Of a stretch of DNA of 64,000 nt, positions 12,160 to 23,170 are shown in pieces. The translations under genes and the position numbers were made by a program. Where the stretch lies: positions 153,072,741-153,136,740 of the forward strand of contig CM043945.1 of NCBI GenBank assembly GCA_014529385.2, written 5' to 3'. Within the stretch, counting starts at the first letter, position 1; the number at the start of each line of letters is the position of its first letter. Source of the DNA: Adiantum capillus-veneris. Its lineage: Eukaryota; Streptophyta; Polypodiopsida; Polypodiales; Pteridaceae. The notes below the pieces were generated by a model. The model had not been told where the DNA came from, did not search any database, and saw only the letters and a program-made list of their open reading frames with translations.

Positions 12160-13024
12160 TCCTTGATCCGAGGCTATTCTGAGCCACAAGCATTACGGAA
12201 AGGGGACTTGGAGAGGGGAGGCTCCATCGCCTTTGCTCACTCCTCTGCAACGCAATTGGGTACATGTGATTCAGGGAGACCTTGAAAGCAGGGTTCCACG
12301 GAGGAGGAAAGTGCCCTTCATTCAAGTCTTTGGGGATCCAAAAGGTGAAGGATGTCGCAAGGAAGGAGCTGAGGTAGTTGCCCAAGGCAAAGCCTGAGAG
12401 AGACATTGTAGTTGCAAGGCTGCGCATGCCTATTGGTGCATACATATAGTTGAATTCCATGTGTCTGCATGTGTAAAGTACAGTGGTCAAGCCCTCTAAC
12501 ATATACTGAGGTGCAAGCCAAAATATGGTCATGGGCACTGCCATCCCATCATCTGCCTTTGCAGCATGCACAATGCGTAGTCTTCGTGCCTCTACAATGG
12601 CTGCTATGGAGAACATTGCTATGTCCACCACAAGGCCTGCTCCCATTCTTCCTATTGATAAAATCTCTCTGTTGTGCCTTTTAGTACATGGCTCTACCAG
12701 CATTGTATATACAGGGGCACCCACGACTACCATAGCCAAACTGAATAAGCCCATTGATGCAGGTGGGAACATCATGTTTCCCCACACATGTTTGTCCATT
12801 GTATCCCCTTGGAGGACAAAAAAAGTGCCTTTCTGTACCACCACTGATGCTACTAAGATGCCACACACCCAAAACGGGAGTAGGCAAACGATAATCGTCA
12901 CTGTCTTAACCTGCTCCACTCTACATTCACGATGTTTCTTTGAGGGTGCGGCTTTGTCTAGACATCTGCAAAGCCCATAATCAAGTAGTGCTAGCCCATG
13001 ATTCAGTTGATGTACATGTTTCAC
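12160..13024 (-). pseudogene. NPF (NRT1/PTR) transporter, C-terminal half, truncated
   Basis: The reading frame encodes the second half of a major-facilitator transporter of the plant NRT1/PTR (NPF) family, proton-coupled importers of nitrate, peptides or hormones in plant membranes. Family landmarks in order are CRVEQVKTVTIIVCLLPFW (loop into helix 7), GTFFVLQGDTMD, FPPASMGLF, QYMLEG, and GMRSLATTMSLSGFALGNYL, ending in FWIPKDLNEGH. About five or six hydrophobic segments are visible. The N-terminal half (helices 1-6) was not found upstream. After NEGH a 79-bp deletion, seen against the copy at 14.3 kb, removes the last helix and shifts the frame. It is probably a pseudogene, although a second-half exon of a longer gene cannot be excluded. 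Confidence 0.8.
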
Positions 13025-14277
13025 ACAATGATTTATTCAAAGGCTTGAAAGAAGATCATATTGTGGGCTCTTTGTTGACATGGAAGCCATTGAAGAGATA
13101 GTCAAAACACGATTCGTTATGATACCTTGCTGTAGCACACAGCTACTGCTTTGCATGAAAACAGATATGTAATTCACCTGATGCTGGTAGTTCTTTGACA
13201 AATATTGACTGCCGATGATTTTGCAGAGACGACTTTACTCCATTTATGATTGCGCATGGCAGCATAGAATGGAAGGGAAGGGTCTACTCCTCAAAAGAAA
13301 AACCGATTTATCAGCTCAGAGAATAAAACCCAATAATGGACATGAATCCATAATAGGGCATTTGCTCTTCATCACAGCTTATTCAAAATTCCAAATTGTA
13401 CCAATATCTAAATCTTTCTCAGTCTATACACTTTTCATCTTTAGTCATCCAAGGATGTTCAAGAAATGCAGTAGACATCATCACAAACCCCCCTTCTGTC
13501 TAAGTAAACAACATACTAGAAACATTTAATTTTTTTAATTGCCTTAACAAGCATAAAAAAAATCCTCTATGCACACAAGCGAGGAACATGGCACACAACT
13601 ATCAGACTATATCCAACCACAAACCCTATCCGACATCAACAAAAAAATGCGACAACGGAGGCATATTGCTGCTCATTCTTAACATATATGAATGTTCCAG
13701 CACGAAAACATCAATCTGACAAAGACATGCGAGCAAGATGATTATGGGATCACCATAGCCAAAGTTATATACTCTTCACTCTCGTTGTGATACATGCACC
13801 ACCCAATCCCACCTAAGTCCGACATACAAACCCAATGACTATCGAAGACCTCCGAACACAACTGCACACATGATATTAAACATCAGAGTGCTAATTAGCC
13901 GGATGCGAGCATAAATAAATTGCACATGTTAATCCGATAAGATAAATGGGGTAACACAACAGAAAAAAACTTGAAGTGGGTCGCACCCCAAAGGAAGGAA
14001 CAAAATTGCAGTGTCTAAAACCCTAGCAAAACGCTTCATGGCTCTTAGCTTCACCGAACACCGGTGCAGATGACGAGAATAGACATGGGAATGCTGATGA
14101 CAGAGCAGGGCATAGAAAAGAGCCCAAAAATGAGAACTTGCTACTGTTAACTCCGCTAGCAGCACAATAGTATGCTACACGAAACCGCTAGCTACATGAG
14201 AACAGCAAAAAAGCTTGAAATGTAGACCCGAAGCGGTGATTCAGGGCTGCGCTACGTGAAATCCCTGAAAATCACAT
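13025..14277. other. Spacer between inverted NPF copies
   Basis: No gene was recognised. I looked for the missing N-terminal NPF helices and did not see them on either strand. Confidence 0.4.
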
Positions 14278-14690
14278 GAAAGGGCTTGACCATTGTACTT
14301 TACACATGTGGGCACATGGAATTCAACTATATGTATGCACCGCAGGGCATGCGCAGCCTTGCAACTGCAATGTCTCTCTCAGGATTTTCCTTGGGCAACT
14401 ACCTCAGCTCCTTCCTTGTGACATCCTTCAGCTTTTGGATCCCCAAAGACTTGAATGAAGGGCACCTGGACTACTTCTATTGGCTGCTTGTAGCCCTGAT
14501 GTTGCTTGATTTTCTGCTCTTTGTGGTCGCCTCCAAGTGGGTGCTTTCCTCCTCCGCGGAACCTTCCTTTCAAGGTCTCCCTGAATCACACGTGCTCAAT
14601 TGCGTAGTAGAGGAGTGAGCAAAGGCGATGGAGCCTCTCCAAGTCCCCTTTCCGTAATGCTTGTGGCTGCAACCCAGACCAGCCGCCGTG
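14278..14690 (+). pseudogene. NPF transporter 3' fragment, inverted second copy
   Basis: This plus-strand piece duplicates the last part of the NPF reading frame and its 3' flank. It encodes MEFNYMYAPQGMRSLATAMS, FALGNYL-like FSLGNYLSSFL and FWIPKDLNEGHLDYFYWLL, followed by a hydrophobic final helix and a stop at 14,616-14,618. Similarity to the minus-strand copy begins near 14,278 (GGGCTTGACCA) and continues past the stop to about 14,670. It keeps the 79 bp (14,466-14,544) that the other copy has lost. With no start or upstream half it cannot make a transporter. Confidence 0.8.
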
Positions 14691-15245
<555 letters not shown>

Positions 15246-15352
15246 CCATAGACATTATCCCCTGGCCCATTGCACGCGTGCAACCCACTCGACAATGTCT
15301 TCTTGCACCATCTCTCCCCCACGCCGCCTCCCCATCCTTGCATGCGTTCAAC

Positions 15353-15353
15353 T

Positions 15354-15439
<86 letters not shown>
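15353..15439. repeat. Compound (TG)n-(AG)n microsatellite at LINE 3' end
   Basis: A TG run (about 15,353-15,378) is followed by AG (15,379-15,439) with one CG interruption. The AG run touches the 3' end of the LINE, whose minus strand ends in GATAATAAAAT. Confidence 0.97.
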
Positions 15440-15443
<4 letters not shown>

Positions 15444-15471
15444 ATTATCGTCCTCGAAGGTCAAATATGAC

Positions 15472-18400
15472 CTATGGGACCAAAGTTACATGTGATGTAG
15501 TATGTGTATGGCTGATGAGTGACTCTCGATGCTCCAAAATTGTAGTGATGAGAGTCGCAATGGAGAGCCCACACTTTGGCTGGGAGAGGAAAGTGTGTAG
15601 GTCTAAGTTATGGCTGAAAATGTGAGAGAAGCAAGTTCGGATGTGATCAAAAGCTGAGCACTCTAGTAGTGTGTGGTACTCAGACTCTCGAACTTGCAGT
15701 GAGTATAATGTGCACAATCGATTTGACTCTTCTCCATTGCCCCAACGCCCTATCTCGCATCGAAGGAAATGGGAGCTAAGCCAAATTGCTACGATAGTGC
15801 GTATCGCGGACAAGGGAATAGGCTCAAGCATGTAAGTGTGAGTATGGTTCCCTCTCTCAGCGAAGAACATGGTTTTGTAGTTGGGGGCAATATAGGTGGT
15901 GTAATGTATGAAGCGTGACCCACCGGATTTCTCCCAAGCCGTAATACATTGGCGTTGTAGAAAAGCTTCATTCACTTGAGAGTCAATTGAAGCATCATGT
16001 AGCAAGTATAATGCATCCCATCTCCCAAACCACTTCTTTATGTCTTGCATCCATCCCGTGCTCAAGATCTTGCTTTTATGCGTCTTTTGAACTTTTTTGC
16101 TTGCTTCCCATGCAATTGTAGGAAGTCGATGTGAGGGGTTTTGACGCATCTTTATCATGTACTCCACAACCCTTTCCATGCCCATAACCTCAATTGGAAG
16201 AGATCCCGACTTAAGAAGTAGGAGCATATATGGTGGTTGTGTCTTAACTTGGAGAAAGTTTGTAAGAAAACGCTTTTGGACATTCTCAAACTCTTTCCAA
16301 GTAGACTTTGAGATGCTCCCGCCCCACACTTCAACTCCATAAAGAAGAACCGGTGTCACCAATGCATCAAAAAGATACTTCTTGAGAACCCAACACTTGA
16401 TGTTTCCCGCATTACACATGTTCTCAAATGCATAATATGCTCTCTTTCCCGCTTCCAAACGACACATAGCACATTCATGCCACTTGTGATTGGATGGAAC
16501 CTCAAAGCCAAGGTACTTAAAGCTCTCAACAACTTCAAGTGTCTCGTTGTTTTACACAATGCATGGCTTCTCCTTATGGTTGGTTTTCACAAGCATAACC
16601 TTTGTTTTGTATTCATTTACAATCAGCCCACTATGCAAGCAAAAGTTCTCAAGGACAACCATAAGCTTTTGTGCATCTTCTAAAGTGTGTGCTAGAAGCA
16701 CTACATCATCCGCATACAACAAAAGCATGATTACCGCATTGCAAATAGTGACCTCTTCAATGCCTTCTTTTTGCATAAAGTCAAGTACCATTTGTTCCAA
16801 TTGATCGATGCATAGACCAAAGAGAGTTGGTGACAATGGACATCCTTGTTTAACCCCAATAGTGCTTACAAAAATTTCTGAAATTTCTCTTCCCATGCGC
16901 AATTGACAAATCACCTTCTCAGAGATTCGAGAAACCGCAAACATAAACTCACTTGGCACTTGGAGTTCTTCCATCCTTCTCCACAAATTGTTACGTGGAA
17001 TCATATCAAAGGCTTTCTTAAAGTCCACAAAACAACAATACAATCGCTTGCCTTTCAACCGACTTTCCTCCATGAGAACACGAAGAGTGACAAGATGATC
17101 AATGGTGCTATGGTATCGACGAAAACCTGCTTGTCCCTTTGCATGCTTGTCATTCTCTTCAGCCCAATCACTCAATTTCATCTCAATTATGCACGCAAAC
17201 AACTTTGCCATAAGAGACCCAATCATTATAGTCCGGTAGTTGCTTACATTCTTTACATCCCCTCCTTTATGCAAAGGCTTAACCCAATTAGTACTCCAAT
17301 CATAAGGCATACCATGTTGAAGTGCAAGGTTGAACATATCACACATCCACTCATGGGTAAAATCTCTTGTCCATTTGATCATCTCCGGCTTGATACCTTG
17401 AAGATCTCCCGCTTTGCGAGTGGCCAACTTTTCAAGCCCACCGCATACATACTCAATAGTAAAAAAAGACGGCATACATGGGAGTGAACCATAAAATGAC
17501 ATTTTTTCAGTATTTGCTTGCTCATATAATTGCCTACAATGTGTGTACATATCCACTAGACTCAAGTTACCAAAATTCTCAACCCGCTTGCCTCTCAAGT
17601 TTCTCCAAAATCTTCCACATGCATGTGCCTTTTCTTGGACTTGAAATTCTTGTTGCTTTACTTCCCATCTTCTTCTCTTCTTTTGAATCAATGCCTTGTA
17701 TGTATGCAAATGACTTTGATAGTTGTCTTTGTCCATAGTTGCATCAAGCTTTATCAAGGACTTTCGAGTATCTTGACATTCTTTATCAAACCACCTTTTG
17801 CGTGATCTGTCTTTGTTGATACCATGGAGATGCTTTATGGAAAAGCATTCTTCCGCACAAGAATAAATAGCTTTCTCGAAAGCTTCCCATTTAGTTTCCA
17901 ATGGTGCATCACATTGAAGCTTTGTCATCCATAATTTTTGCTCAACCATTTCAATGTACATTGGTGCCCGTTTGAAATCCATACATAGTGATAACTTCTC
18001 TTTCCTTTGGCTGAGATTATCATGCTTAGTTGCTTCTCCACATGAAAGGTCAATACATAAGGTGCGATGGTCGGATTCCGGGGTCCATTGACCAAACATT
18101 AAACTCTTTATGCGATACATGATGGCTTCAGAGAGTAGCATATAGTCAATCACACTATCCCCATTATGTCTCCTACATGTAAATCCATTGGTTCCACTCC
18201 ACAAAGATACACCATTGGCAATGAGCATACCCGTGCGATTACACATATGTAAAAGTAACTTTCCATAGTGATCCGGCTCTTTCTCATCCATTGAAGTACG
18301 ATCATACAAGTGAACTTCCTCCAACTCCCTTGAAATGTATGGCATATCAAATTATTGAGTATCATGTTGCAATGTTTTTGTGCGAGCATTCATATCCCCA

Positions 18401-18864
18401 AATACATTAACATCACCTTCACCTTTGAAATAAGCAATGTCCTCTTCCAAATCAGAAAATGGTTGATCTCTATCCATGCAAGCATAAAAGGAAGAATCAT
18501 GATGAGGAATGTAGCAACCGGCTACAAAAATGGGTGCTCTTTTTGGTGTCATAATTTTCAGCCATACATAACGTTTGTACTTGTCATCTTTCACAATTGA
18601 TACAAAATCTTCCAATCCTTTCTTAACCATACATGCTAACCCTCCTTGTTCTCTTCGTTGCTTGAGATTCTTTGACCACATCAATGAATATACATTGTAA
18701 TCCTCCAAGCCGTTAATCCTTTGTGTATCATGCTCCCAAGTTTCAACAAGAAGTACAACATCGGCTTTGCTTGTTAGTTCATCAATGCCAACCCCTGCAT
18801 TCCATGGGTATCCATTACAATTCCAAAAGCATATTTTCAATTGTAACTCGGTCTCATAGGTCAC
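15472..18864 (-). pseudogene. LINE ORF2: endonuclease and reverse transcriptase
   Basis: This ORF would make the endonuclease-reverse transcriptase that nicks target DNA and copies the element RNA in place. The frame is open from 18,864 to the stop at 15,472 except for two in-frame TAA codons, at 18,352-18,354 and 16,552-16,554; there is no frameshift. The endonuclease starts ICFWNCNGYPWNAG, has VETWEHD, VFGDMNART and ends ESDHRTLCIDL (APE-type landmarks). The RT has NYRTIMIGSLMAKLFACIIE, GFRRYHSTIDH, FVDFKKAFDMI, GVKQGCPLSPTLF and the catalytic YADD (16,702-16,716). The C-terminal part (TPVLLYGVEVWGG onward) holds CTLYSLQVRESEYHTLLEC, a zinc-knuckle-like end domain. The length, about 1,130 codons, is near complete for the family. 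Confidence 0.88.
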
Positions 18865-18870
18865 GCATCC

Positions 18871-19825
18871 CTATTTTCTTGAGAGACTTGCCTCCTCCTT
18901 GGGCACATTTTCTTCATGAGAGATCTCCTTGTTTTTATTATTCTTTTCCTCATATGCCTTGCGACGCATATTTTGTTGCTTAATAGTGCGATCTTCACAT
19001 ACAAAACATTTTGTATCCCTCAAATAGATCCAACTATTATCAAGGATAATCTTTCGCTTGGTCTCATCCGGCATGGTGCATACAATTGGCCGTTCTCCCG
19101 AGCGAGGAGCTCCTTGCTTCCCCACTCTATGTGCTCCATATATAGACCATAACTCCGGACATGCCAAAGTGGGTTTTGAAGAAATCTTCAATAACAATGG
19201 CAAGAGAAGGAGGTGTCTCTAACTTCTCTTCGGGAATTCCACGAATAACAATGTTCTTGGAACGTCGCTCCCGTTCCTTCAACTCCTCCACATCCACATT
19301 CTCAACATTCTTTGTTTGAACCATAGCTTGCATGAGTGAGGAATTAGAAACCACATTGCTACCACATACATCAGCCCAAGACTTGTTTGTGCATACATTT
19401 TTCATGTCGCATACATCCCGGCTCATAGTGTCAAATTTCTCCTCTTTCAATACATGGTCATGCTCTACTTTGCTCATCTGCTCCTTCAAAGCATTCAAGT
19501 CCACAAGAGAGCGTTTACATTCCTTGACTTCCTCTTCAAGTTGCATCAAACGTGTTGTTTGCATCTCAAGTGTCCTCTTGAGATTCTCATTCTCAACCAC
19601 AAGTACCCTTAGCGTGCCATTATCCATTGCAAGTGCTCGTAAGTCTTCGCCTTGTTTGTTTACGGTCTCTTGCAATGATACCAAGTACGCCATGATCATG
19701 GTTTCCGATGTCGTTGGTTGGGTGGTTGTGTTGCTATCTCCACACTTAGGAGATTTTGAATCATTTTCCACAATGGTTATGGACCTTGTTGAAGAAGAAG
19801 AACCCTTGCGAGTGCCGGAAGACAT
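18871..19825 (-). pseudogene. LINE ORF1: L1-like RNA-binding protein, frameshifted
   Basis: This ORF would encode the RNA chaperone that coats LINE RNA. From 19,825 the frame gives a Ser/Thr-rich start and then a long heptad-rich coiled coil (about residues 40-135). Next comes an RRM-like block with RRSKNIVIRGIPEEKLE and EDFFKTHFGM. The end of the domain lies in another frame: AHRVGKQGAPRSGERPIVC, then KRKIILDNSWIYLRDTKCFV and a Q.MRRKAYEEK end. These match the L1 ORF1p order (IRGIPE ... AHRVG ... RPI). A single shift near 19,130-19,160 joins the two, and ORF1 ends 6 bp before ORF2, as is usual for LINEs. Confidence 0.8.
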
Positions 19826-20054
19826 TGTATGTAAAATAGGAGATAAGAATCAATTTTGTTGAACCTGTTCACTTTTGAAATGCTGCTACAGAAACACCTT
19901 CCATAACTCTGAAAATTTCTGTCTTTACATCAATGCGTAGAGGACTTCGTGCTCTTCGATTGAGGCTATAGATCACCCAAATCGGAGTTCGGATGAAGAA
20001 GTTATGATCAAAAGAGTGGACTGCTGTCTACTAGGTCAAAAAACGGCTGCGTTT

Positions 20055-20057
<3 letters not shown>

Positions 20058-20092
<35 letters not shown>
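20058..20092. repeat. (AG)n microsatellite at LINE 5' end
   Basis: This is a short AG run with CG interruptions (GAGCGAGAGCG), mirroring the AG run with a CG interruption at the 3' end of the LINE. Confidence 0.9.
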
Positions 20093-20379
20093 CGCAATAT
20101 ACCTGGTTCAATCAGTCAGCAGGTCTCCCCCTTTGTTCCCTAGCTGAACTGACCGATTATAGTGTCTTCTCATGCTTAATGCGCATAAATACTTCTGGCC
20201 GACATCGGATACAAACAAATACACAGAGAGCTACCGCCCATGGACCTATTGCTCACCAGCTCCATGGCTACCATGTCCCCTTTCCCTCCCATCATTGCAC
20301 AGCCGTGCCTTCACTCCTGATTGCACCTTTCATTGGAAACTGAAATTGTCTATTGTATTTTTCATTAGAGGCAGCTCAA

Positions 20380-21130
20380 AATCTTTAACATTTCAAAACT
20401 CAAGACATGTCATCATTAGAGTTACACACTGTTCATTGAAATGAGTACCCACTATCTTAATTCAACCAATAAATATTTTTGGCTTAGCAAAAAATGCTTA
20501 AAAATACAACTCAATTATTTTTTCTATTTTAGTCAACAAAAAGACATTGCATCGCTATACCCTTTGCCCTTTGGGCATACCAAAAAACTCTAGGTCCTCG
20601 TTGAATCATTGGAGACCTTACCTTAAAAGTTCTACATCTTTAAGTTCTAAACTTATTTAAAATCTTTAAAAATAAAAATAAAAAATCTTTAAAGGTTAAA
20701 GCTCTAAATGATAAATTCCTTTCATAAAGTTTTAACTAACAAAAAATGACAACTTTAGTTTATTACCTCAAGTTACACCGGGTGAACCAAATTCTCAAAA
20801 TGAAAAGGTGGGTAAAAGAACTTCTTAAAATCCAAAATGAAAAGGTGACTCTTGAGAGATTTGTGGAGTCTCTAAGGCTTTATCATTTAACATGTAAGGC
20901 TGTCAACGTTTTATGCTTCCAAAGTCATTGGGCAACTCAAAATCTTTTCCTTGATATATGAGAGTTCATTTCGTATTTCAAAACTCAAGACATATCCATC
21001 ATTAGATTTACACAATTCATTTCAATGAGTGCCCATTATTTTATTTCAACCAATCAACATTTTTGACCTATCAAAAAATGCTTAAAAATACAACTCAACC
21101 TTTTTCCTATTTTAGTCAACAAAATGACAA
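20380..21130. repeat. Dispersed repeat family, copies 2 and 3
   Basis: Two direct copies (about 20,380-20,570 and 20,970-21,160) share CAAAACTCAAGACATRTC, then ATTTCAACCAAT and AAAAATGCTTAAAAATACAA, and a CCTTTGCCCTTTGGGCA-type tail. They are the reverse complement of the repeat at 10,300-10,700. The 400 bp between them holds no gene. Confidence 0.7.
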
Positions 21131-21770
21131 GGCAACACCATAGCCTTGCCCTTTGGGCAGGCAAAAAAAAACAATACTCCCCCATACCCCCCCCCCCCCT
21201 CCTTTCTGTCTCCTCACCCTTTCCTTCTCCTTTCTTCTCCCCCCTAAACTAATTAATGGCTTCTTTAAAAACAACGTTTTGGGGACCTATTGGGTGGCTC
21301 CACAAATCCCAAGAGTCACCTTTTCACCCCTTCAAACTTCAGGTGATCTATCCTTTAAAGCTTTAATCTCTATAGAACTTTTTATTTTTATTTTTAGAGA
21401 TTTTAAAGCTAAGTCTAGAACTTAAGGATATATAACTTTTAAAGTAAGGTCTCCAATAAGGATCTATAGTTTTTTTTAAAAAGGAGGTCAAACTTTATAT
21501 TAAAGAAAGTGAAAAGGTTACATGGACCCACAGGTAGAGGAAGGGTTACCCAGAACGCTAGATTTTTAGGGCTTAGAACTTTAGAGCTTTTAAAGTGGGA
21601 TTTAAAACTTACAGATTTATAATTTTTAAGTTTGTAAAGGAGACTCTAGAGCCTAAGGATGTAGAATTTTTAAATTGGGGTCTAAAGCTTAGGGGTGCTT
21701 TTCTAATTCAATTCTACTAGTGTGTGACCTGCATATTGCTCCGGCCAAGAAAAGTGTGGCCATTGGGTCA
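21131..21770. other. Non-coding stretch
   Basis: No gene was seen. Short repeated phrases of the type TCTAAAGCTTAGGG / TTTAGAGCTTTTAAAGTG suggest an old degenerate tandem repeat. Confidence 0.4.
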
Positions 21771-21771
21771 G

Positions 21772-21803
<32 letters not shown>

Positions 21804-21818
21804 ACACCTATATTGACA

Positions 21819-21860
<42 letters not shown>

Positions 21861-21943
21861 CATCTTGAGCTCAAGATTTGTCAAGTAGATCTTTGATATC
21901 TATTCGGATCAATAAAAATTATTTTCTTCTTTTTCCTCTCCCC

Positions 21944-21984
<41 letters not shown>

Positions 21985-22190
21985 TCACACACACACACAC
22001 ACACATGTGTGTGTGTGTGTATGTGCACGAGTGGAGAGGGTGGACTCTAGTCTTTGTAATCACTCAAGGAAGATGACAATTCTCTCTCTCTCTCTCATCA
22101 CATCTTGAGCTTAAGATCTGTTGAGTAGATCTTTCATATTTATTTGGATCAGAAATAATTATCTTCTTCTTTTCCCTCCTCCCCCCCCCC

Positions 22191-22268
<78 letters not shown>

Positions 22269-22270
22269 TA
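21772..22270. repeat. Duplicated block bounded by (CT)n and (CA)n
   Basis: A unit made of a (CT)n run, CATCACATCTTGAGCT, then GTAGATCTTT.ATAT and ATTATYTTCTTCTTTT, a C-run, (CT)n and (CA)n occurs at about 21,821-22,020 and 22,081-22,266. A third, partial match (TTGAGACTTATCAAGTAGAT) lies near 22,303. Microsatellite runs mark both edges of each unit. Confidence 0.8.
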
Positions 22271-22533
22271 CACACACTCCGAGTGCAAACAAAGTTTTGA
22301 GGTTGAGACTTATCAAGTAGATCCTTGAGATTCCTCTCATTGAATAAAAAGAGGAAACTATAATAACCATTGAGTGTGGTGGATTAGTTGGATTCAAAAT
22401 TTCTTCTTAAAAATCAATTCTTTTTGGCAAAACTCACAATTCTTTTTTGATTGTACTTAGAACGGATTCTTAAACTAAAGACTTTTCAAGTTAGAGATTT
22501 AAAGTCTCTTAAATAGATTTCTATGTCTGTCAC

Positions 22534-22791
22534 CCCTTTCCATTTTGGGACTAATTCAAAATCAGTGTTTGCAAAAAACCGAGGTTTATTGTATTTTCCA
22601 CTAGCTTAAATGGTAAAATCCCACATAGATTCCAAACTTACCTTGAAGAAAACTATCAAAATTTTGCACGGTTTAGTATAAATACCATCAATGCCTCAAA
22701 TTTTGACCTAAAACCGAAAGTGTTTTGAGTGTGTTCTTCATTGCTTTAAAATTATTTTGATTAAGTAAAAAGATTCAACACCCTCTTCGGG

Positions 22792-22866
<75 letters not shown>

Positions 22867-23170
22867 CCTTTCATTTTGGGGCTATTCAAATCTGGTGTTC
22901 GATAAATATTAGGGTTCAATGTATTTTAATAGGCTAAAATTACAAAACCCTAGCTAGATGCCAAGTTTGTCTTGAAGTAAATCGGTAAACTTTTGTTAAT
23001 GTGTGCATACGCATAATACCCTTTCATTTTGAGGCTATTCGAGTTCGGTGTTCGATAAAAATTGGGGTTTAGTGTATTTTTAATAGGTTAAATTTGCAAA
23101 ATCCTTCTTAGATTCCAAGTTTTCCTTGAAGTGAATAGGTAAACTTTTGCTAGTGTACATACAAACAACT
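22534..23170. repeat. Diverged tandem repeat of about 155 bp, three copies
   Basis: Copies begin near 22,534, 22,866 and 23,020. Shared text includes CCTTTCATTTTGRGGCTATTC, GGTGTTCGATAAA, GTGTATTTTAATAGG and CTTGAAGTAAATCGGTAAAC. A (CT)n-(CA)n run at 22,796-22,865 separates copies 1 and 2. There is no coding content. Confidence 0.75.

Larger units (their letters stand above)
15440..20057 (-). mobile_element. Nearly full-length LINE retrotransposon
   Basis: This is a non-LTR retrotransposon on the minus strand with ORF1 (coiled coil plus RNA-binding domain) and ORF2 (endonuclease plus reverse transcriptase), preceded by about 230 bp of possible 5' UTR. It ends at the 3' side with AATAAAAT followed directly by (CT)n on its own strand, and has (CT)n on the far 5' side too (20,058-20,092 on the plus strand as AG). 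No poly-A tail is present. ORF1 has one frameshift and ORF2 two in-frame stops, so this copy is recently dead. The ORF1/ORF2 layout resembles L1-like LINEs. Confidence 0.85.

Noticed and set aside
12318-12980. Plus-strand frames of 67-151 codons opposite the NPF copy
   Set aside because: They are shadows of the NPF coding sequence on the other strand with no family resemblance.
16552-18354. Stop codons in LINE ORF2 as sites of RNA editing or recoding
   Set aside because: Both are ordinary TAA codons in linkers. Editing of this kind is known in plant organelles, not nuclear LINE transcripts, so mutation is the simpler reading.
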